Shown here: in pieces, positions 1 through 6,816 of the stretch | How the letters are laid out: every line of letters starts with the position of its first letter | Position numbering within the stretch: position 1 is the stretch's first letter | Assembly: GCA_902464495.1 (NCBI GenBank) | Contig: CABQJK010000040.1 | Span: 1 to 16,565 of the forward strand | DNA: 16,565 nucleotides | From: an uncultured Collinsella sp. | GTDB lineage: Bacteria; Actinomycetota; Coriobacteriia; Coriobacteriales; Coriobacteriaceae | Direction of reading: 5' to 3' | Position numbers and translations under genes: made by a program | Notes under the pieces: model-generated | Database searches by the model: none | What the model saw: only the letters and a program-made list of their open reading frames with translations | Told to the model about the DNA's origin: nothing

Positions 1-44
1 GTCAAATCCCTGATGTTGTCATCGTCCTCGACGTAATAGATCAT
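1..44 (-). CDS. N-terminus of a PhoB/PhoP-type response regulator (partial, runs off the left edge)
   Basis: The minus strand from 44 reads MIYYVEDDDNIRDL, the usual opening of an OmpR/PhoB-family receiver domain, with the acidic cluster that binds Mg2+ near the phosphorylation site. An AAAGGGG ribosome site lies at 51-57, six bases before the ATG. Only 14 codons are present, so the output domain is unseen. It follows pstB on the same strand after 64 bp, and a phosphate-responsive regulator next to a pst gene is a common arrangement, so a PhoB-like role is a reasonable inference. The family call is fairly sure; the specific role is not. Confidence 0.75.
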   Translation of the reverse strand, partial: MIYYVEDDDNIRDL

Positions 45-108
45 GTTGAACCCCTTTGCGGCCGGTATGACCGCATCTTAACCCTAAAGGCGCCTGTACT
101 AGATAGTA

Positions 109-984
<876 letters not shown>

Positions 985-1039
985 ACCGCATACCTCCATA
1001 TCGATATCAATTCAGCAGTATCGATAGTAGGAATCGCGG

Positions 1040-1066
1040 CTCATACGCACGTGAGCGCATTGTCAA
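1040..1066 (-). promoter_or_regulatory. Possible pstB promoter
   Basis: In the 103-bp gap between the kinase gene and pstB, the minus strand has a perfect TTGACA (1061-1066) and a TATGAG (1040-1045) separated by 15 bp, shorter than the optimal 17. It would allow pstB to be expressed apart from the kinase operon. The evidence is motif only. Confidence 0.35.
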
Positions 1067-1087
1067 GTGTTTGTAAGGGCACCTTAG

Positions 1088-2326
1088 CTATGCAGCGGGC
1101 AGCTCGATGGTGAACATCGTATGCTCGGGCGTCGATTCGCATGCGATACTGCCGCCGTGCGCTGTAACAATCTCCTTGGCGATGGCAAGCCCCAGTCCAG
1201 CGCCGCCGCAGTTGGTCGCACGCGCCGCATCCAAGCGATAGAACTTCTCAAAGATCACTTTGAGCTTTGCCGCAGGAATAGGATCGCCCTGGTTGATAAA
1301 GCGCACGCGCACGCCGCCATCATCCGTGCGCCTCGCCTCAATCGTGATCGTCGAACCTTCGTAGCTATAGGCGACGGCGTTTTTCATAATGTTGTTGAAA
1401 ACGCGGGCCATCTTGTCGCCATCCACGAGCACCGTCAGGTCCTCGCGAATATCAACCTGGGCCTCCTTGCGCTGCTCGTTGAGGATGGGGTAGAACTCGT
1501 CGGCCACCTGTGCCAGCAACAACCCCAAGTCGACGTAACCGCGCGTGAGCACGATGTCGTGGAAGTCGAAGCGCGTAATGTCGAAGAACTCCTCGATGAG
1601 CGCATCGAGCCGATGCGCTTTGTCGAGCGCCACGCCCGTAAATCGAGTACGTTGCTCAACCGGAAGCTCGGGCGCCTCCTGCAGCAGTGAAAGGTAGCCC
1701 ACCACGCTGGCAAGCGGCGTGCGCAAGTCATGGGCCAGGTAAGTGACAAGATCGTCCTTGCGATGCGACTCGTCGCGCAGAGCCTGTTGGACCTTGCGCT
1801 CGCTATCGCGCACGCTGTTGAGTGCGCCCTCGACCTCAAGAAAGTCTCCGTCGATGTTGTCCCACGCGTCGGGGTGATCGATCAGGCGATCCTGGATACG
1901 GGCGGCAAGCACACGGTCGGCATGCTGTTCCCCCTGTTCATAGCCCTGGTAGTACAGAGCGCGGCCGCAAAAGAACAGGACGCACACGGCAAGTGCCAGC
2001 ACAAAGCCGAGCATGTTGAACACAAAGCCGGCATCGAACAGCACCGGCCCCTCGATGCCGCCGAGCGCCATGGCACCGATCGCCAGCGTCATGGCCCATG
2101 CGGCACCGCCAATCACCACGCAACGACGTACGATTTCAAAGCGATCGATCAGCAAAAAACCGACGAGCAGCACCACCAGAATGCCGACGATGTTGTCAAT
2201 GCCGATCAGCAGCAGGCTCAGTAAAAAGAGCAGCACCGTTGCAAGCGCGCGGTTGTCGACGACCGACCTCACGTATTCAAAGAGTCGATCGGGCACCTCG
2301 AATGCCTGCCTATCGTCTTTTGTCAT
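1088..2326 (-). CDS. VanS-like membrane sensor histidine kinase
   Basis: This is a 412-residue kinase that should phosphorylate the response regulator encoded just upstream. The N-terminal third has about four hydrophobic segments (roughly residues 26-45, 47-62, 70-90, 98-121) with very short connecting loops and no sizeable extracellular domain, as in intramembrane-sensing kinases. A linker leads to a HisKA domain with YLAHDLRTPLASVVGYLSLL (phospho-accepting His near 199), closely resembling VanS-type kinases. A HATPase_c domain follows, with the N box (FNNIMKNAV) and the glycine-rich GGAGLGLAIAKEI lid region. GTG at 2332 is in frame, but GGGGA is better spaced for ATG 2326. The gap to the regulator gene is 25 bp, so the two are probably one operon. 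The ligand cannot be told from the sequence. Confidence 0.9.
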   Translation of the reverse strand: MTKDDRQAFEVPDRLFEYVRSVVDNRALATVLLFLLSLLLIGIDNIVGILVVLLVGFLLIDRFEIVRRCVVIGGAAWAMTLAIGAMALGGIEGPVLFDAGFVFNMLGFVLALAVCVLFFCGRALYYQGYEQGEQHADRVLAARIQDRLIDHPDAWDNIDGDFLEVEGALNSVRDSERKVQQALRDESHRKDDLVTYLAHDLRTPLASVVGYLSLLQEAPELPVEQRTRFTGVALDKAHRLDALIEEFFDITRFDFHDIVLTRGYVDLGLLLAQVADEFYPILNEQRKEAQVDIREDLTVLVDGDKMARVFNNIMKNAVAYSYEGSTITIEARRTDDGGVRVRFINQGDPIPAAKLKVIFEKFYRLDAARATNCGGAGLGLAIAKEIVTAHGGSIACESTPEHTMFTIELPAA

Positions 2327-2351
2327 ATCCACTTCCCCACCATCAAAGGCG

Positions 2352-3047
2352 TTATTCGATTATGTAGCCGACGCCCCAGACGTTTTTGATAAAGCGCGGC
2401 TTTTGAGCGTCGTCACCGATCTTTTCGCGCAGGTGGCGAATGTGCACCATCACCGTATTGTTGGAGCCGGGCATAAAATCCTCGTTCCACACCGCGCGGA
2501 ACAGATCCTCCACGGCCACCACACTGCCGCGATGCTCGACCAGATACAGCAAGATGGAATACTCGATGGGCGTGAGGCGCACCGGCGCACCGTCCACCGT
2601 TACGGAACGAGCATCGCGGTTGATCTCCAGGCCGTCGAGCTGGATGGTCGGCGACTCGGCCGCCTGCGAGCGGCTACCGTAGCTGGTGTAGCGACGAAGC
2701 TGAGCGTGCACGCGCGCGATGAGCTCCAGCGGGCGGAACGGCTTAACCACGTAATCGTCCGCGCCAAGCGAAAGGCCCTCGATCTTGTCTTGCTGGGCAT
2801 CGCGCGCCGTCAGCATGATCACGGGATAGGTATGGCTGGAACGGATCGTACGCAGCAACTCAAGCCCATCGATATCGGGCAGCATGACATCCAGCAGCGC
2901 CAGATCGAACTCCTGCTCCAAGATTGCCTTGGCAGCATCGGCCCCGCTATAGGCGACCTGTACGTCAAAGCCTTCTTTTGTAAGGTAGATACCAACCAAG
3001 TCGGCGATGGCCTTTTCGTCATCAACTACCAAAATGCGCTCGTTCAT
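2352..3047 (-). CDS. VanR-like OmpR-family response regulator
   Basis: This is a 231-residue two-domain transcription factor. The receiver has acidic residues D9 and D10, phospho-acceptor D53 in LLDVMLPDIDG, T80 and K102 in DDYVVKPF. The PFRPLELIARVHAQLRRY linker is typical of the VanR subgroup. The C-terminal winged helix contains LTPIEYSILLYLVEHRG and ends in WGVGYIIE, as in OmpR/PhoB proteins. The ATG at 3047 is preceded by an AGGAG ribosome site. It is the first gene of a minus-strand operon with the kinase and is divergent from a secreted D-Ala-D-Ala carboxypeptidase gene. In glycopeptide-resistance loci VanR/VanS homologues control D-Ala-D-Ala-modifying enzymes, so cell-wall control is a plausible inference. 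No vanH, vanA or vanX gene is in the window. Confidence 0.93.
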   Translation of the reverse strand: MNERILVVDDEKAIADLVGIYLTKEGFDVQVAYSGADAAKAILEQEFDLALLDVMLPDIDGLELLRTIRSSHTYPVIMLTARDAQQDKIEGLSLGADDYVVKPFRPLELIARVHAQLRRYTSYGSRSQAAESPTIQLDGLEINRDARSVTVDGAPVRLTPIEYSILLYLVEHRGSVVAVEDLFRAVWNEDFMPGSNNTVMVHIRHLREKIGDDAQKPRFIKNVWGVGYIIE

Positions 3048-3176
3048 GCGTGCTCCTCTCGCGCTCCATTATGCCCGAGGGGGCGCACACCACACACAAC
3101 AAGCGTGGGTGATTAAGTCGGCCTTAAGCACCCTTGTGCCCGTTCGGGCGCGGATGTGGGCCACGCACGCACGCGA

Positions 3177-3205
3177 TGATCGCCGACACCGGTAAACGAT
3201 ATACT
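3177..3205 (+). promoter_or_regulatory. Possible promoter of the carboxypeptidase gene
   Basis: A good -10 hexamer TATACT lies at 3200-3205, with a poor -35 (TGATCG, 3177-3182) 17 bp upstream. Transcription would start near 3212, downstream of the TTG (3134) and ATG (3176) candidate starts but upstream of the GTG at 3245. That supports the GTG start. A weak -35 might indicate activator dependence, for instance on the divergent response regulator; that is inference. Confidence 0.35.
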
Positions 3206-3244
3206 CTAGTTCCAGAAGAGACCGTCCCGTCGAAAGCGAAATCT

Positions 3245-4585
3245 GTGAAGTCCCTCACCTCTTTTGCAAAGCGCTCAGCCCAGCTTGCCGCCGGCTTTGT
3301 CTGCGCTATCGCCCTTGCCGCTGGCGTGCCCACCGTCGCCGGCGCCCAAGTACTCACGACCGACAATGTTTGCGGCAAAACCGCCGATGCGCGCGGCATC
3401 ACGGCCGAAAACCTGCCCGATATCGATGCGACCAATGCCCTCGTCATGGGCAAAGACGGCACCGTCTACTATGCCCGCGGCGCCGATGAGCAGGTCAAGA
3501 TTGCCTCGATCACCAAGGTCATGACCGCAATCCTAACCGTCGAGAATTGCAAGATGGACGAGAAGGTCACGGTGAGCAACGCCGCAGCCACCGTGGGCAA
3601 TTCAACAGCCGGCCTACTCGAAGGCGACGAGCTCACCGTGAAGCAGGCACTGCGCGGCCTGATGATTCCCTCGGGCAACGACGCCGCCATCGTGCTCGCC
3701 GAATATGTGGGCAAGAAGATCGACCCTAAGACCAAAGACGCCGAGGCAACCTTTGTGAAGGCTATGAACGAGCGCTCCAAAAAGCTCGGCTGCACCGGCA
3801 CGGTCTTTGAGAACCCGCACGGTCTGGACTTTGATGAGTGGGCCGGCGACATGCACTCAACAGCACATGACGTGGCACTGATGATGCGGGAAGCCATGAA
3901 AAACGATACGATTCGTGAAGTCGTCGCGAGCGAGGATTCTTGGATTGAGGTCACGGGCGCCGATGGCTCAGACCATTCGCATTCCATGGACACGCACAAC
4001 GTTTTGCTTGGTCAGGACGGAAACATTGGCGGCAAGACCGGCACCACCGACGACGCGGGCTATTGCTTTACGAGCGCCTACAACCGCGACGGCGACGAGG
4101 TCTACACCGTCGTTTTGAACTCCACCACCACCGACCAGCGCTTTACCGATACCGCCACCCTTGCCAACTGGTACTACGGCCACAAGGTCACGGTCGCGAT
4201 CGCCAACACGCAGGAGAAGACCGCCAACGGCAACCCACTCATGGCACGCATTAGCCAGACAGATTGGACGGACAAGACGATCGACGCCACGCTCGCCGAC
4301 CCCGCCGCACAGGCAACGGTGTTCTCACTCGCCGGCGAAGTGACCGAAAAGGTTAGCTACGATGACCTTTCGGGCACGGTGCACGTGGGCGATAAGGTGG
4401 GCAGCGTTACGCTTAAGCAGGACGGCACCAAGATCGCCGTCATGGATCTGGTCGCCGACGAGGAAGGAACGGGGCCCAATCCCATCGAGTGGCTGCTCGT
4501 GAAGCTCGACCGCCTGGGCCGCCGCATCGACAACCGCCCGCTCACAGCCGAGAGCGAGACCGTAGCCAAGGCTCCTGAGGTGTAG
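3245..4585 (+). CDS. Secreted D-alanyl-D-alanine carboxypeptidase (peptidase S11, PBP5/6-like)
   Basis: This enzyme trims the terminal D-Ala from peptidoglycan pentapeptides outside the membrane. With the GTG start at 3245 (446 residues) the protein opens with a signal peptide: KSLTSFAKR, a hydrophobic run to about residue 31, and an AGA|Q-like cleavage site near 34. The penicillin-binding triad is complete: SITK at 88-91 (Ser nucleophile and Lys), SGN at 143-145 and KTG at 264-266. A beta-rich C-terminal domain follows, with an amphipathic tail (PIEWLLVKLDRLGRRID) that may dock on the membrane like PBP5. Longer starts (TTG 3134, ATG 3176) would bury the signal peptide behind a polar leader and precede the likely promoter. 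It is divergent from a VanRS-like pair and ends in its own terminator. Confidence 0.93.
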   Translation: MKSLTSFAKRSAQLAAGFVCAIALAAGVPTVAGAQVLTTDNVCGKTADARGITAENLPDIDATNALVMGKDGTVYYARGADEQVKIASITKVMTAILTVENCKMDEKVTVSNAAATVGNSTAGLLEGDELTVKQALRGLMIPSGNDAAIVLAEYVGKKIDPKTKDAEATFVKAMNERSKKLGCTGTVFENPHGLDFDEWAGDMHSTAHDVALMMREAMKNDTIREVVASEDSWIEVTGADGSDHSHSMDTHNVLLGQDGNIGGKTGTTDDAGYCFTSAYNRDGDEVYTVVLNSTTTDQRFTDTATLANWYYGHKVTVAIANTQEKTANGNPLMARISQTDWTDKTIDATLADPAAQATVFSLAGEVTEKVSYDDLSGTVHVGDKVGSVTLKQDGTKIAVMDLVADEEGTGPNPIEWLLVKLDRLGRRIDNRPLTAESETVAKAPEV

Positions 4586-4610
4586 GGCCAAAGCGATATC
4601 ACATCGAACC

Positions 4611-4643
4611 AAATGAGGCGTCCAACGGGGCGCCTCATTTTTT
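4611..4643 (+). terminator. Rho-independent terminator of the carboxypeptidase gene
   Basis: A perfect 10-bp stem (4611-4620 with 4631-4640) and 10-base loop are followed by a T-run. It starts 25 bp after the stop codon. Confidence 0.9.
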
Positions 4644-4718
4644 GAGGGTTCGAATCCCCAGTTAACGCTCTTGAAACTAAAAAAGGGCCCCAAATGGAAC
4701 CCTTTTTTAAAGTCTTAC
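4644..4718. repeat. Fragment of the tRNA-Ser-linked element (right-hand end plus terminator)
   Basis: Directly after the carboxypeptidase terminator, GGGTTCGAATCCCCAG (4646 on) repeats the T-arm of tRNA-Ser in plus orientation. A copy of the tRNA-Ser terminator follows. The same block recurs exactly 191 bp later (4837 on), so this is a truncated copy of the unit described at 4719. Confidence 0.75.
4678..4708 (-). terminator. Terminator copy behind the truncated tRNA-Ser 3' end
   Basis: An AAGGG..CCCTT stem of about 9 bp with two wobble pairs and an AAAT loop is flanked on both sides by A/T runs, so it could act in either direction. It is a near-copy of the terminator behind the intact tRNA-Ser. 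Confidence 0.7.
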
Positions 4719-4868
4719 TGGCGGAGAGCTGGGGATGTCCGGGCATGCTACGCATGCCCTCCGGCTTCAAAGCCTAGCGGCTTTTCGCCCACGGGCTACA
4801 AACGCTTTCGCGTTTGCTTAACGCCCGTGCCCTCTCGGGTTCGAATCCCCAGCTAACGTAGCTGATAT
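4719..4868. repeat. tRNA-Ser-linked structured element with a truncated tRNA 3' end
   Basis: The left end (4719-4735) repeats the last ~17 bases of tRNA-Ser including CCA, in the tRNA's orientation. The right end carries the T-arm and part of the acceptor stem (GGGTTCGAATCCCCAGCT, from 4837) in the opposite orientation. Between them are hairpins: an 8-bp stem 4741-4748/4752-4759, then a nested pair with outer stem 4790-4796/4823-4829 and inner stem 4799-4805/4810-4816. The truncated CCA begins at 4719 and the intact tRNA CCA at 4910, 191 bp apart. The same design occurs beside tRNA-Arg. No convincing coding capacity is visible. It could be a small mobile element or an attachment-site scar. 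Confidence 0.75.
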
Positions 4869-4895
4869 TAAAAAAGGGCCCCAAATGGGACCCTT
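4869..4895 (-). terminator. tRNA-Ser terminator
   Basis: On the minus strand a 9-bp stem with one wobble (4887-4895 with 4874-4882, loop 4883-4886) is followed by a T-run. It begins 15 bases beyond the tRNA CCA end. Confidence 0.85.
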
Positions 4896-4909
4896 CTTTC
4901 GATTCATAC

Positions 4910-5000
4910 TGGCGGAGAGCTGGGGATTCGAACCCCAGATGCCCTTTTGGGGCATACTCGCTTAGCAGGCGAGCACCTTCGGCCTCTCGGTCAGCTCTCC
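4910..5000 (-). tRNA. tRNA-Ser (anticodon GCU)
   Basis: The 91-base gene includes an encoded CCA. The 7-bp acceptor stem GGAGAGC/GCTCTCC is perfect and the discriminator is G. The anticodon stem CTCGC/GCGAG encloses loop CTGCTAA, giving anticodon GCT for Ser codons AGC and AGT. The long variable arm (ATGCCC/GGGCAT) is the class II hallmark of tRNA-Ser, and the T-loop TTCGAAT is canonical. Its 3' end points towards the truncated copies at 4646-4868. Confidence 0.97.
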
Positions 5001-5014
5001 GTAACAGCCGTTCT

Positions 5015-5043
5015 ATAGTAACCAAACAGTCGAGGATGGGCAA
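5015..5043 (-). promoter_or_regulatory. tRNA-Ser promoter
   Basis: The -35 TTGCCC (5038-5043) and -10 TACTAT (5015-5020) are separated by exactly 17 bp. Transcription would begin about 8 bases before the mature tRNA 5' end. Confidence 0.8.
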
Positions 5044-5093
5044 GGGGGAATTTTGGAGCGATTCCAATTTGCCAGTAGACGTCTCAGTCAATC

Positions 5094-5231
5094 ATCTCAA
5101 TCTGTAACAGGTACAGGCCGAATCTTCGTCCAGATGTTACAGATTTAGACAAACAGTCAGCGCCAGCCGCAAACGTCTCAATCTGTAACAGTTATCGACC
5201 AAATCGACCCGTATATGTTACAGATCGAGAC
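5094..5231. repeat. Array of four 16-bp half-sites in alternating orientation
   Basis: The half-site NTCTCAATCTGTAACA occurs at 5094-5109 and 5175-5190 and, inverted, at 5135-5150 and 5216-5231. Starts are spaced 41, 40 and 41 bp. Each inverted pair has a 25-bp spacer of unrelated sequence; the second pair has one mismatch in 16. It lies between the tRNA-Ser promoter and the stop of the first ATPase gene. It may be a palindromic intergenic repeat (REP/BIME-like) or a protein-binding array. Confidence 0.85.
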
Positions 5232-5279
5232 AAAGATACGAGGGCTGCCCAGCGGCGGCACCGATGCTCCCAGTCTTTA

Positions 5280-6362
5280 TTAGCCCTTTCGAACGGTTTC
5301 CAACAGATAATCGCGCATGTACGGAATTGCGAACGAAACACAGCCGTAGCCTGCAGGTTCAATCAGTCCCGCATCGATCAGGCGCTTGCGATACGACCCG
5401 ACTTTGTTCGCCGGCAAGCCCATCTTTTTGGCGATATCGCCGTTCGCAATCTCATCGCCCTCACATTGCGCCATCGCCGCGAGATACTGAAACTGCCGCT
5501 CCGACACCCTGCGCAACGCAGGGGCAATCACCATAGCATTAAAACTATCAAGAGCCGCCTGGATACCCTTGTGAGCTGCCTCTTCGTCCACGCTCTCTGC
5601 CCCGCTGCGCGCAGCAACCTGCCAAGCGTAATATCCGACCAGCTGGACCATAAAGGGATAGCCCGCCGAAGCCTTTGTCAAAAGCTCAGCAACGCCTTCG
5701 TCGAGCTCCTTGCCCGCACGCCTCATCGTATCCTCAAACGATCCGCCGACTTCAAAATCTGAAAGCCGCGTAAGTTCAATATGCTTCGCCCTCTGAAGGA
5801 ACGTCAACGTATCATCCACCACCACGCCATCCACCGACGTTGGCAAACCAGCGAATGCAAAGGCGACATTCGCCCCTTGGCGAATCAAGAGCTGCATTTC
5901 ATTGCCCAGCTCTCGCATTTCCTCAGTTGAGGCGTCCTGAATCTCATCGAGCGTAATGAGCAAGCCGCCGCGCTTCGCGGCTTCGTACATCGCCTCGCCC
6001 AGATGGGACGCCGACTTCGACACCTCCACGGAGCCAAGGCTGACTCCTAGAATCGACGGAGAAATCGACATTGATTCAAGACGAACATTTCGCTGCAGAG
6101 CCTCGAGAATTCTATTGCAAAAACCGGTATTTGAGGCGACGTCAACGACTTCAAATCCTTTTTTGCGCGCAAGATCACCCAATGCGTTAAGGAGCACCGT
6201 TTTACCCGTGCCACGAACACCAGAGATACGCATGAGCCGATCGGGGGCGCCGGGACCGTTCTCCAGAGCCTCGGCAAAGTCATCCAAAACAGCGTCGCGT
6301 CCGATAAGCTCAGGCGGATTCATTCCCGCCGTTGGCTTAAAAGGATTAATAGCTTTAGACAT
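5280..6362 (-). CDS. AAA/STAND-like ATP-binding protein with C-terminal winged helix
   Basis: This 360-residue P-loop ATPase is of the kind common in accessory regions of gut bacteria. The opening NPFKPTAG..PPELIGRD is the usual entry to the ATPase core. Walker A GVRGTGKT is at 48-55 and Walker B LLITLDE at 134-140, with a possible sensor around FAFAGLPTS. The C-terminal quarter (from about 285) resembles a winged helix: SERQFQYLAAMAQ, then IAKKMGLPANKVGSYRKRLIDAGLI. ATG 6362 is chosen because AGGAGG sits 5-6 bases upstream; an in-frame TTG at 6398 falls inside a repeat array. Three 19-bp tandem repeats lie just upstream and may be an operator for a self-binding protein. No membrane segments are seen and the function is unknown. 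Confidence 0.85.
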   Translation of the reverse strand: MSKAINPFKPTAGMNPPELIGRDAVLDDFAEALENGPGAPDRLMRISGVRGTGKTVLLNALGDLARKKGFEVVDVASNTGFCNRILEALQRNVRLESMSISPSILGVSLGSVEVSKSASHLGEAMYEAAKRGGLLITLDEIQDASTEEMRELGNEMQLLIRQGANVAFAFAGLPTSVDGVVVDDTLTFLQRAKHIELTRLSDFEVGGSFEDTMRRAGKELDEGVAELLTKASAGYPFMVQLVGYYAWQVAARSGAESVDEEAAHKGIQAALDSFNAMVIAPALRRVSERQFQYLAAMAQCEGDEIANGDIAKKMGLPANKVGSYRKRLIDAGLIEPAGYGCVSFAIPYMRDYLLETVRKG

Positions 6363-6381
6363 TCGGCCCTCCTCTGCTAGT

Positions 6382-6438
6382 TTTAACAACTTTAACAAAG
6401 TTTAGCAACTTTAGCAGAGTTTAACAGTTTTAGCAGGC
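6382..6438. repeat. Three 19-bp tandem repeats, each two TGYTAAA boxes, upstream of the ATPase gene
   Basis: Read on the minus strand, TGYTAAA occurs six times. In plus coordinates the boxes start at 6382, 6391, 6401, 6410, 6420 and 6429, alternating 9 and 10 bp and so giving a 19-bp period. The array ends within ten bases of the AGGAGG ribosome site of the ATPase gene (start 6362), so it occupies the promoter or leader. Regularly phased boxes suggest cooperative protein binding; the protein is unknown. Confidence 0.85.
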
Positions 6439-6498
6439 TCGGTGGCTTTATGCCTTACCGACCCTGTCGGGTCCTCTCGCCCGCGCCGATACAAATAG

Positions 6499-6716
6499 CA
6501 CGGCTCAGCCCCTCTATGCCGCCCCTACCCCAGTGAGCGGTTGAGGGAGCCGAGTTCGTCGTTGCCCATGGTGCGCCACATTTGATAGATGCAGCCGCGC
6601 GCCAAGAAAAAGAAGCCGTTATCGACGAGTTGCACGGCGGCATCCGCGAGTTGATTGGTCACGGCGGGCACCGGCGGCAGCTCAAGCCCAGCCCTGCGGA
6701 TGGTCTCGACCGCGTC
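6499..6716. repeat. Left copy of a ~200-bp direct repeat flanking the second ATPase gene
   Basis: The core (about 6531-6710) matches the 3' end of the 813-codon gene at about 8256-8434 with roughly six mismatches in 180. A short match GCACGGCTCAGCC extends it leftwards in both copies (6499 and 8232), interrupted by an indel. Confidence 0.85.
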
Positions 6717-6725
6717 TTTATGCAT
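6525..6725 (-). pseudogene. Duplicated 3' fragment of the 813-codon TPR-type gene
   Basis: This open frame encodes ~66 residues, of which the last ~62 match the C-terminus of the full gene at 8250-10691 with only two substitutions (R for K and L for F), ending identically in SLNRSLG. The upstream homology stops near 6716, so the ATG at 6725 is fortuitous and no strong ribosome site precedes it. It is best read as a remnant created when the ATPase gene was inserted or when the 3' end was duplicated. Production of a short protein cannot be excluded. Confidence 0.8.
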
Positions 6726-6772
6726 CTCTACTCTGCCATCTGTTCAATATAGTAATTCATACCTTAATTCGT

Positions 6773-6792
6773 TATAGTATAATTAGTTATAC
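6773..6792 (+). promoter_or_regulatory. AT-rich promoter and palindromic operator of the second ATPase gene
   Basis: A consensus TATAAT (6778-6783) lies 34 bp before the start. It overlaps the palindrome GTATAA-TTAG-TTATAC (6777-6792) and the 11-bp TTATA-G-TATAA (6773-6783). The sequence ATACCTTA also occurs twice, 30 bp apart, near 6759 and 6789. Such overlapping dyads are typical of repressor sites. No good -35 is seen. Confidence 0.55.
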
Positions 6793-6816
6793 CTTATCTA
6801 TATGTAGGTGATGCAA

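Noticed and set aside
2013..3116. 367-codon open frame antisense to the VanRS-like genes
   Set aside because: It lies opposite two clearly real genes, has low-complexity composition at its start and no recognisable domain.
3134..3244. N-terminal extension of the carboxypeptidase from TTG 3134 or ATG 3176
   Set aside because: It would place ~23-37 polar residues before the signal peptide, lacks a good ribosome site, and lies upstream of or across the best -10. The GTG at 3245 gives a standard signal peptide.
4646..4868. Functional extra tRNA-Ser genes
   Set aside because: Only the T-arm and acceptor 3' end are present. There is no anticodon arm or 5' acceptor strand, so no mature tRNA can form.
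5094..5231. CRISPR array
   Set aside because: The repeats alternate in orientation, are only 16 bp, number four, and there is no cas gene nearby. The pattern fits inverted pairs rather than a CRISPR array.
6525..6725. Independent 66-residue gene
   Set aside because: It is nearly identical to the C-terminus of the adjacent 813-codon gene, and the start codon lies in unrelated flanking sequence with a weak ribosome site. It is better explained as a duplicated fragment.
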